Source: Chromatiales bacterium
GTDB lineage: Bacteria; Pseudomonadota; Gammaproteobacteria; UBA6429
Length of the DNA: 6,622 nt
Reading direction: 5' to 3'
NCBI GenBank assembly: GCA_027076405.1
Contig: JALTJN010000154.1
Span: 1-6,622 of the forward strand
This document shows positions 1-5,655 of this stretch, in pieces. A program made the position numbers and the translations under genes. The stretch's first letter is position 1; every line of letters starts with the position of its first letter. The notes beneath the pieces are model-generated. The model was not told where the DNA came from. It worked only from the letters and a program-made list of their open reading frames with translations, and did no database searches.

Positions 1-3000
1 CAGCAACAAGAGGAGTCAACTAATTCTTTGCGTACAGATTATTGTGAGATAGAGATTAGTAAAGAATTTAAAGGTGATGATTCAGCAGTCAAACCTGGTG
101 ATGAGATTACTTATAGATTGACATTGAAAAATGTAGGTACAGGTAGATGTATTGGAACAGGGGTTAAGCTAGAAGACTTATACCCAGACAATCAGCTGGA
201 ATATATGTCATATACATTAGGTGCTGAATACTATGTTGGTGATCGGTATGCTAATGAAGAAAATTTTAAAGATTTTGAACAATCTATAGATAGTGAAGGT
301 GGAAGATTGACTTGGAATTTTGGCGCAGTTGAACCAGCTTTTGATAAAGAGGGAAGAGAAAAAGATCCTTGGGGTGGTGTTCGTACTGTTGATGTTACTT
401 TTAAGGTAAAAGATTCAGTGCAATGTGAAGAAACTATTGTTAATAAACTTCGTTCCTATAGTAGTTCAAAGGATAAATATGGCAATAAGTTAAAATGGAG
501 TGATTATATTGAAAATACAATACAACTAGCTCAGTGCAATACACCTGCTCCAGAATATTGTGAGTTATTAATCAAAAAATCAGATTTTGGTTATGATCCA
601 GTAAAAGTCGGTGATGATATTGTTTATACATTATATTTAGCAAATATTGGCACAGGTGAATGTAAAGGTGGTGGTGTTAAGTTACAAGACTTGTATCCAG
701 ACAACCAATTAGAATATGTTTCTTATGAGTTGGGCGATGATTATCCATATGAAGGTGACCAGTTTACTCATGAGGGTAATGAGTTGACTTGGAATTTTGG
801 TACAGTCAAACCAGCTACAACAGATCCTTGGGGTGGTGTGCGCGAGGTAAAAGTAACTTTTAATACTAAAGATTCAGTGCAATGTGAAGAAACTATTGTT
901 AACAAACTTCGTTCATATACCAGTTCTAAGGATAAAGATGGTAATAAAATTTATTGGAGTGATTATATTTCAGAAGATACTACTGTAGAGGAATGCGCTC
1001 CTACTCCAGCATATTGTGGAGATGGTATAGTCCAAACTCCAAATGATTATGGCGTAAATGAACAATGTGATGATGGTAATAATGATGATGGTGATGGATG
1101 TTCAGCTCAGTGTACTATTGAAGTTCCTAATGATTGTCAATTAAAATTGTCAAAAGTAGTAGACAAATCAACTGCAGAGTTGGGAGATGCAATTAATTAT
1201 ACTTTGGTTCTAGAAAATACAGGCACAGATGAGTGTACAGGTGTGGTGTTGGCAGAAGATTATCCAGATGGCGTGTCTTTTGTTTCATCTACTCCTTTGG
1301 CTGATGTTAATAATAATGTTTGGAATGTTGGTACTTTAGATGCTAGTGAAAAGTTTGAAGTTGCGATTGAGGCAGAAGTTCAGCAAGATACTAATCTATG
1401 TTCAACAACTCAAGTAAATAAAGCTACTTACACTTCTAATGAAACAGGTGTAGGTGAGCCAGTTGAGGCTTCTACTGATATACAATGTATTCCTTCTGGT
1501 GATTGTATTCTTCAATTAGAAAAAACAGATTCACAAGACCCAGTACGCCCAGGAGATGATTTGGTTTATACTTTAAAACTAACAAATACAGGCGATGCTT
1601 CATGTACAAATGTGGTTTTGGAAGAGGAATATGATGATAATACAACATATGTTAGTGCTGATAAAGATCCGTTAGACAGTTCTGGTACCAAGTGGATGGT
1701 AGGTAGTATGGTGCCTGGTGATGTGTTTGAAGTAGCTATTACAACAAAAGTTGATAGTGAGGCAGATAATGCTGATATTTGTACAGTTGGTTCTTTGTTA
1801 AATACTGCATATCGTAGTTCATCGCAGACAGCTCGTGGTAGTGTAACTGAACCTACAGCAATAGAATGTGTAACAGACCCAGTGTATGATGTGTATTTAA
1901 CCAAGACTGTTAACGATGATTCAGTACAAAAAGGTGAAAATGTAAACTTTACTATTACCGTAGGAAATGAAGGTGACACTACTATGACAGATGTGGTGGT
2001 TAAAGATTATTTACCTACTGAATTGACTTATGTTTCCAATTTGACTAGTACTGGTACTCTGGATATAAATTTGATGGAGTGGACAGTAGGAGATTTGGAA
2101 CCAAATCAAAAAGAAACACTTGATTTGACTGTTACTGTAAGTCAAGATGGTACTTTTACTAACAAAGCTGAAGTAATTGCTCATAATGAACAAGACCGTG
2201 ATTCAGTACCTAATAATGGTGTAGATAATAATGAGGATGATTGGGATAGTGCTACTGTTACAGCGTCTAGTGGTGGTGGTTGTACTTCTGGTTGTGGTGG
2301 AGGTGGTGGTCCAGTATCGCCATATATAAGTATAGTAAAAAGCGCTTCAGTTCAGTTTACAAATCCTGACACAGTAGTGGCTTATACTATTTCTGTTACA
2401 AATACTGGTAATGCCACTGGTAATGATTTGGTAGTTACAGATACATTACCTTCTCCTCTTACTTATGTTTCTTCTACTATTGTTGGTACATGGAATTTGG
2501 GCGATATTTTAGTTGGTGAAACAAAGACATTGACTTATGAAGTTCAATTCCCAGAAAATATTACAGCAGGGAATTATAAAAACATTGCTACAGCATCTAT
2601 TAGTAATGGTAATACAGTTGAAGATGATGCAGTGGTAGAAGTTAGAGTTCCTAATGTTTTGGGTGAGACATTTGATCCAGCATTGAGTATTGAAAAATCA
2701 GTTGATCGTACTTTTACTAATCCAGGTGGTGAAGCTGTGTATACAGTTATAGTTACAAATGTTACAACAAATAATGTTACAGCGAAAAATGTTATCTTAA
2801 CTGATAGAATGCCTGAAGTTTTTACATTTGTTGATAATAATGCCAGTGTTAAGGGTTGGAAATTGGGTGATTTAGCTCCAGGAGAATCCAAGACTGTTAC
2901 ATATACAATTAATGTTGCAGATGGTACTGCCAGTGGTACTTATGATAATATCGCACGTGCTTCATCTGACAATACGCCAGAAGTATATGCGATTGAGCCT

Positions 3001-3153
3001 TTAGAAGTTAGAAATTTAGATGTATTAGGTTATGAATTACCAGACACCAACGGTGTTGAAACTTTGTATTTGACTATGTTGTCAGGTTTGCTTATGATTG
3101 CACTTGGTTGGATGGTATGGAAATATCGTCAGCTAAGTATCAATGAATTATAA
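1..3153 (+). CDS. Large DUF11-repeat surface protein with C-terminal sortase-type sorting signal (5' end outside window)
   Basis: The reading frame is open from base 1, giving 1050 visible residues up to the TAA at 3151-3153. A TTG at 28 could formally start it and has GAGGAG 12 bases upstream. No signal peptide follows that TTG, though, and a protein with a C-terminal wall-sorting signal needs one, so I place the true start upstream of the window. Domains in order by base position: four cysteine-containing DUF11-like repeats (43-537, 559-996, 1135-1488, 1504-1869), with a Myxococcus-type cysteine-rich repeat (1015-1113) between the second and third; a cysteine-free DUF11 repeat (1882-2262) ending in an Asp/Asn-rich segment; a Gly/Cys hinge (2266-2310); two more cysteine-free DUF11 repeats (2323-2649, 2674-3018); and LPDTN-G, a hydrophobic helix and a short basic tail. 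Repeats show typical DUF11 features such as GD-x-x-x-Y-T-L/I, N-x-G, V-x-D-x-L/Y-P and a central W-x-x-G. DUF11 proteins are usually elongated surface or adhesion proteins. The substrate or binding partner is unknown. The sortase gene follows directly. Confidence 0.9.
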   Translation, partial: QQQEESTNSLRTDYCEIEISKEFKGDDSAVKPGDEITYRLTLKNVGTGRCIGTGVKLEDLYPDNQLEYMSYTLGAEYYVGDRYANEENFKDFEQSIDSEGGRLTWNFGAVEPAFDKEGREKDPWGGVRTVDVTFKVKDSVQCEETIVNKLRSYSSSKDKYGNKLKWSDYIENTIQLAQCNTPAPEYCELLIKKSDFGYDPVKVGDDIVYTLYLANIGTGECKGGGVKLQDLYPDNQLEYVSYELGDDYPYEGDQFTHEGNELTWNFGTVKPATTDPWGGVREVKVTFNTKDSVQCEETIVNKLRSYTSSKDKDGNKIYWSDYISEDTTVEECAPTPAYCGDGIVQTPNDYGVNEQCDDGNNDDGDGCSAQCTIEVPNDCQLKLSKVVDKSTAELGDAINYTLVLENTGTDECTGVVLAEDYPDGVSFVSSTPLADVNNNVWNVGTLDASEKFEVAIEAEVQQDTNLCSTTQVNKATYTSNETGVGEPVEASTDIQCIPSGDCILQLEKTDSQDPVRPGDDLVYTLKLTNTGDASCTNVVLEEEYDDNTTYVSADKDPLDSSGTKWMVGSMVPGDVFEVAITTKVDSEADNADICTVGSLLNTAYRSSSQTARGSVTEPTAIECVTDPVYDVYLTKTVNDDSVQKGENVNFTITVGNEGDTTMTDVVVKDYLPTELTYVSNLTSTGTLDINLMEWTVGDLEPNQKETLDLTVTVSQDGTFTNKAEVIAHNEQDRDSVPNNGVDNNEDDWDSATVTASSGGGCTSGCGGGGGPVSPYISIVKSASVQFTNPDTVVAYTISVTNTGNATGNDLVVTDTLPSPLTYVSSTIVGTWNLGDILVGETKTLTYEVQFPENITAGNYKNIATASISNGNTVEDDAVVEVRVPNVLGETFDPALSIEKSVDRTFTNPGGEAVYTVIVTNVTTNNVTAKNVILTDRMPEVFTFVDNNASVKGWKLGDLAPGESKTVTYTINVADGTASGTYDNIARASSDNTPEVYAIEPLEVRNLDVLGYELPDTNGVETLYLTMLSGLLMIALGWMVWKYRQLSINEL
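43..996 (+). repeat. Tandem duplication of a long DUF11 repeat (R1 43-537, R2 559-996)
   Basis: The first two repeats are much closer to each other than to the rest. Both contain LYPDNQLEY, LTWNFG, DPWGGVR, KDSVQCEETIVNKLRSY and a SSKDK-x-GNK-x-x-WSDYI ending. At the DNA level bases 409-443 and 868-902 are identical over 35 positions, and the match continues with one mismatch and a further 11 identities. R1 carries about 18 extra residues between LYPDNQLEY and KDSVQC, in the segments around 226-300 and 343-363. This suggests a recent tandem duplication or ongoing gene conversion inside the gene. Confidence 0.85.
1015..1113 (+). other. Myxococcus-type cysteine-rich repeat (DUF4215-like) inside the surface protein
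   Basis: The encoded 33 residues begin CGDGIVQ and continue through NEQCDDGNNDDGDGCSAQC, with four cysteines. This matches the family pattern CGDG-(x)n-ECDDGN-x-x-x-GDGCSxxC found in extracellular proteins. The cysteines are expected to form two disulfides, and the Asp/Asn/Gly-rich loop is plausibly a calcium site; both of these are inferences. The module is inserted between DUF11 repeats 2 and 3, flanked by short Pro/Thr linkers. Confidence 0.85.
2266..2310 (+). other. Glycine-rich hinge with CTSGC motif
   Basis: A low-complexity run of GGT/GGA codons encodes SSGGG-CTSGC-GGGGG, a flexible linker that contains the last two cysteines of the protein. It separates the DUF11 repeat ending in the acidic DSVPNNG / NNEDDWDS segment from the two membrane-proximal repeats. 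The spacing CxxxC could allow a local disulfide or an intermolecular crosslink, but the sequence alone does not show this. Confidence 0.7.
3037..3150 (+). other. C-terminal cell-wall sorting signal (LPDTN-G, hydrophobic helix, basic tail)
   Basis: The last 38 residues of the surface protein have the tripartite form of a sortase substrate. LPDTN at 3037-3051 is followed by G, then a hydrophobic stretch of about 19 residues (3064-3120, beginning LYLTMLSGLL), then KYR and a short tail. The canonical motif is LPxTG; here an Asn lies between Thr and Gly. Sortases cleave after the Thr, so the motif may still work with an altered specificity. Alternatively the segment may only be a membrane anchor. 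The sortase gene immediately downstream favours processing. Confidence 0.7.
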
Positions 3154-3171
3154 GCAAAAATAGTTATTATT

Positions 3172-3206
3172 ATTCAAACCAGTTCTCTGATAGAGCTGGT
3201 TTGAAT
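3172..3206 (+). terminator. Hairpin terminator after the DUF11 surface-protein gene
   Basis: Bases 3172-3182 (ATTCAAACCAG) pair perfectly with 3196-3206 (CTGGTTTGAAT). Inside, CTCT (3185-3188) can pair with AGAG (3192-3195), with a TT bulge. The hairpin starts 18 bases after the stop codon. The downstream T-run is poor (TATATCTT), so this may be a weak intrinsic terminator or an RNA 3'-end stabiliser. It lies only six bases upstream of the -35 box of the next promoter. Confidence 0.65.
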
Positions 3207-3212
3207 TATATC

Positions 3213-3241
3213 TTGACATATTTTATAAAAAATGTTATAAT
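3213..3241 (+). promoter_or_regulatory. Consensus sigma-70 promoter of the sortase-CAP unit
   Basis: TTGACA at 3213-3218, a 17-base spacer and TATAAT at 3236-3241 match the housekeeping consensus at every position. TG at 3233-3234 makes an extended -10. The expected transcription start is near 3248, giving a leader of about 19 bases with no Shine-Dalgarno sequence before the ATG at 3267. No obvious operator palindrome overlaps it, so expression may be strong and constitutive. Confidence 0.85.
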
Positions 3242-3266
3242 AATATATATAGTAAAATAACATTGT

Positions 3267-4106
3267 ATGATTGATTTTATTCATCCACGTTCAAGAGCAA
3301 ATAAATATGGACTAGTATTAGCGCTAGTCAGTCTTGTGGTATTTGGTTTTGGCGGATTTGTCACTGTTGATAAGGTTACTGAATATCAAACAGCCAAAAA
3401 GATTGCATCAATAGATATGACAACATTGCCAAGTGGTGATTATTTATTGAATAATGATTTGGGTCAGCAACCTGAAGATTTAAAAGAACTATTAGAAACT
3501 GTACAGGAATATCAGGTGTCTTTACTGCCTGATGAGCAAGTCTCTAATGAGGTTAAGAATAATAATGATGCACAATCTTCTGTAGAAAAAATTGATTTTC
3601 CAGATGATAAAGTTGTCGTAGCTGGCATTCAGTATGATGAGTCTACTGGTTCATCAAATAATGCTGTAGAGGTTCCAGAGAAGGAGAAAGTTGTAGAAAG
3701 GGAAGTTATTCCAAATTACAACAAGTTAGTTATCCCAAAAATGGGTGTTAATGCAATGATAAATGAAGGAGAAACAGCAGATACTTTGGTAAAAGGAATT
3801 TGGCGTATGCCACAGGGCTCTACCCCAGCAGATGGAGGTAATACAGTTATAACAGCTCATAGGTATATGTATAGACCGCCAGATCCTAGAACGTTTTTCT
3901 TGCTGGATAAACTTGTGCCAGGAGATACGTTTTATATTTATTGGGAAGGCAAGCGTTATGATTATAGAGTGCGCGAGACAAAGATTGTAGATCCTAGTGA
4001 AATTAGTATTCTTTATAATACTCCAAATAATCAGGTTACTTTGTTTAGCTGTACACCGTTATTTACATCTAAGCAACGTTTGGTTGTTATTGCAGATGAG
4101 TTATAA
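3267..4106 (+). CDS. Sortase, membrane-anchored transpeptidase with long N-terminal stalk
   Basis: The 279-residue protein has a cytoplasmic start with basic residues (HPRSRANK), one transmembrane helix at about residues 14-34, an extracytoplasmic acidic, low-complexity stalk (about 35-148) and a C-terminal sortase domain (about 149-279). The domain starts with NKLVIPKMGV and carries all three catalytic residues: His198 in TAHRY, Cys262 in TLFSC (the family form is TLxTC) and Arg271 in KQRLVV. Sortases cleave LPxTG-like signals after Thr and transfer the protein to an amine nucleophile on the outer face of the membrane. The obvious candidate substrate is the preceding surface protein ending in LPDTN-G. 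The stalk of more than 110 residues is longer than in typical class A enzymes. I cannot assign a class with confidence. The ATG at 3267 is chosen because it gives the expected N-in membrane anchor and fits the promoter; no Shine-Dalgarno site is visible. The CAP gene follows 27 bases after the stop. Confidence 0.93.
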   Translation: MIDFIHPRSRANKYGLVLALVSLVVFGFGGFVTVDKVTEYQTAKKIASIDMTTLPSGDYLLNNDLGQQPEDLKELLETVQEYQVSLLPDEQVSNEVKNNNDAQSSVEKIDFPDDKVVVAGIQYDESTGSSNNAVEVPEKEKVVEREVIPNYNKLVIPKMGVNAMINEGETADTLVKGIWRMPQGSTPADGGNTVITAHRYMYRPPDPRTFFLLDKLVPGDTFYIYWEGKRYDYRVRETKIVDPSEISILYNTPNNQVTLFSCTPLFTSKQRLVVIADEL

Positions 4107-4107
4107 T
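4080..4107 (+). promoter_or_regulatory. Possible internal promoter for the CAP-domain gene
   Basis: TATAAT at 4102-4107 overlaps the sortase stop codon. TTGGTT at 4080-4085, 16 bases upstream, is a half-matching -35. The -10 ends 26 bases before the ATG at 4134, almost the same distance as for the sortase and kinase genes. In DNA this AT-rich a TATAAT can occur by chance, so the call is tentative; the gene is probably also read through from the sortase promoter. Confidence 0.3.
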
Positions 4108-4133
4108 ATAAATAGTGTTAAAAACCTAATTTT

Positions 4134-5546
4134 ATGAATGATAAAAATAAATTTGTCATATTGTTAAAAAGATTGTTTGCACTAGGTGGATTTGTGGCAT
4201 TGGTTTTTGGTTTGTTTCGGAAACGTAAAAGTATAGCTAAAATGACTACTTCTGTTGAAAAAGAAATAAAGGATGCAGCTAATGAAATTGAGAAGAATAT
4301 AAAGAATACTACAAAAGATGTAAAGAAGTCTCTACATAAAAAGTTTTTGAATATTGCCAAAGATTATATAGTGCCTCATGTAGGAAATAATCATCATCCA
4401 AAAGCTCTAAGACCAAAAGCTCTAACTATGTATGTAGCAATAGTCTTGGTTGTCAAGATAGTAGTGACTGGTTCTTTATTTTTTCTTTATCCCAATACTG
4501 GTTTTGTGACTTCTAAAATTACAGATGAGTTATATACACTAACTAACCAAGATCGTATTGAAAATGGTTTACCACCTTTGATTATTGATCCAGAACTTAC
4601 AGCAGCAGCAGAACGAAAGGTGGCTGACATGGTTGATAAACAGTATTTTGCTCATATTGGTCCAGATGGTAAAAAACCTTGGGAATGGATTAATAAGGAT
4701 AATTATAATTTCGTTAATATGGGTGAGAATTTAGCAATGGATTTTTCTTCTGCTGAAGTTGTGAATTCTGCTTTTATGAAGTCACCAACACATAGGTCTA
4801 ATATTTTACATAAAGAATATACAAATATAGGTATGGCTATTAAGGTTGGGGAAATAGATGGTAGAGAGACTATATTTTTAGTTCAGTTTTTTGGTAAACA
4901 AAAAACATCACCAACTCTAGCCGCAGCATCAGTAGCGCCTGATACTTCTAAAAAAGTTGAAGTTGCAGAAGAACAGCCGGTGGTAGGAACAGTCCAAGTT
5001 CCAGATGAGGTTGTTACTGAGCCTAATATAGACACTACTGTTAATCAACCAGCTGTTGAGTCAGATGCTATTAACTCAACAGAGCCTGAAGTGCAGGTTC
5101 GACAAGAAAATATTGAACAACCAAAAGAATCTACAGTACCTAGTGTAGATACTAGTACAGAGATTTTAGTAGAAGATACTATTGACGTTGACCAGGAAGA
5201 TTTAGTGGTAGAAGATGTTATGGTTCGTAATGAAACTATAGCTACAACAACACCTACTTCAACATTGGTGGCAAAAGTAGATGGCATTACTTTTTCTCCA
5301 AGTGCACAGTTGGTGGTAGTAGATCAAGAAGGTGTTCAGAGAGGTTTAGTTGATTTGTTAGTGAGTTGGTCACGCAATTTTATGACTTTGATGTTGATTA
5401 TTGTGTCAATGTTGTTTATTGTTAATGTTTCTGTAAAAGCGCGTATTCAACACTCTCATGTAATAGCTCATAGTTTGTTGGTTATTATTTTTATTATGAC
5501 AATGTTATTCACTAGAACACACTTGTTAGAAAGATTTGTGGTTTAA
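4134..5546 (+). CDS. Multi-pass membrane protein with extracellular CAP (SCP/PR-1, YkwD-like) domain
   Basis: The 470-residue protein has, in order: a short hydrophobic helix (about residues 14-28) followed by RKRK; a charged Lys/Glu-rich helical segment (about 38-75) resembling YtxH-type regions; the motif VPHVGNNHHPKALRPKAL (80-97); a transmembrane helix (about 98-118); a CAP domain (about 130-255); an acidic, Thr/Val/Pro-rich linker (about 257-380); and two C-terminal helices (about 415-434 and 442-459). The CAP domain shows LYTLTNQDRIENGLPPL, YFAHIGPDG (His174), MGENLA (Glu198) and SPTHRSNIL (His220), so the conserved cavity His/Glu residues are present. Bacterial CAP proteins are secreted or surface proteins of mostly unproven activity; roles in envelope remodelling or lipid and protein binding are proposed for relatives. 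The positive-inside rule puts the Lys-rich helix in the cytoplasm and the CAP domain outside. It lies 27 bases after the sortase, is probably co-transcribed, and is followed by a strong terminator. No Shine-Dalgarno site precedes the ATG. Confidence 0.9.
   Translation: MNDKNKFVILLKRLFALGGFVALVFGLFRKRKSIAKMTTSVEKEIKDAANEIEKNIKNTTKDVKKSLHKKFLNIAKDYIVPHVGNNHHPKALRPKALTMYVAIVLVVKIVVTGSLFFLYPNTGFVTSKITDELYTLTNQDRIENGLPPLIIDPELTAAAERKVADMVDKQYFAHIGPDGKKPWEWINKDNYNFVNMGENLAMDFSSAEVVNSAFMKSPTHRSNILHKEYTNIGMAIKVGEIDGRETIFLVQFFGKQKTSPTLAAASVAPDTSKKVEVAEEQPVVGTVQVPDEVVTEPNIDTTVNQPAVESDAINSTEPEVQVRQENIEQPKESTVPSVDTSTEILVEDTIDVDQEDLVVEDVMVRNETIATTTPTSTLVAKVDGITFSPSAQLVVVDQEGVQRGLVDLLVSWSRNFMTLMLIIVSMLFIVNVSVKARIQHSHVIAHSLLVIIFIMTMLFTRTHLLERFVV
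4398..4425 (+). repeat. Short tandem repeat within the CAP gene (PKAL-x-PKAL)
   Basis: CCAAAAGCTCTAA occurs at 4398-4410 and again at 4413-4425, a 15-base period that encodes PKALR-PKALT just before the second transmembrane helix. It keeps the frame and adds basic residues at the inner membrane face, which looks like a small slippage duplication. Confidence 0.7.
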
Positions 5547-5572
5547 GTAGCTTATAGTGTATTGTCTGCAAT

Positions 5573-5597
5573 CCGCCCCTTACGAGGGGCGGGTTTT
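5573..5597 (+). terminator. Strong intrinsic terminator of the sortase-CAP unit
   Basis: CCGCCCCT (5573-5580) and AGGGGCGG (5585-5592) form a perfect 8-bp, very GC-rich stem closed by the four-base loop TACG. Further AAT/GTT pairing is possible at the base. TTTT at 5594-5597 follows. The GC content contrasts sharply with the surrounding AT-rich DNA. It begins 27 bases after the CAP stop codon. There is no T-run on the opposite strand, so it works in the + direction only. Confidence 0.92.
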
Positions 5598-5600
5598 GAT

Positions 5601-5630
5601 TTGGCTTTAAAATATAAAATAATATATACT
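5601..5630 (+). promoter_or_regulatory. Probable promoter of the PfkB-family kinase gene
   Basis: TTGGCT at 5601-5606, an 18-base AT-rich spacer and TATACT at 5625-5630 resemble a sigma-70 promoter. The expected start near 5637 gives a leader of about 19 bases before the ATG at 5656. TATAGA at 5634-5639 is an alternative -10 but has no -35 at a suitable distance. The promoter begins immediately after the terminator T-run, so the kinase appears to be an independent transcription unit. Confidence 0.55.
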
Positions 5631-5655
5631 TACTATAGAATTAAACACTGAAAAT

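Noticed and set aside
28..30. TTG as the start of the DUF11 protein, with GAGGAG 12 bases upstream
   Set aside because: The frame is open to base 1, no signal peptide follows, the spacing is long, and the other genes here do not use Shine-Dalgarno sites. The gene more likely starts upstream of the window.
1566..1979. 137-codon open frame on the - strand
   Set aside because: It lies entirely antisense to DUF11 repeats 4-5, shows no recognisable domain and has no promoter. It is a shadow of the repeat-coding strand.
2574..2891. 105-codon open frame on the - strand
   Set aside because: Antisense to DUF11 repeats 6-7. Its Thr/Val-rich composition is the complement of the Thr/Asn/Val codons of the real gene.
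4118..4360. 80-codon hydrophobic open frame on the - strand at the start of the CAP gene
   Set aside because: The apparent membrane protein comes from reading the Lys/Asn-rich coding strand (AAA/AAT) backwards as Phe/Ile. The + strand frame continues into a clear CAP domain.
5045..5287. 80-codon Ser/Thr-rich open frame on the - strand
   Set aside because: Antisense to the acidic low-complexity stalk of the CAP protein, with no start context or homology-like motif.
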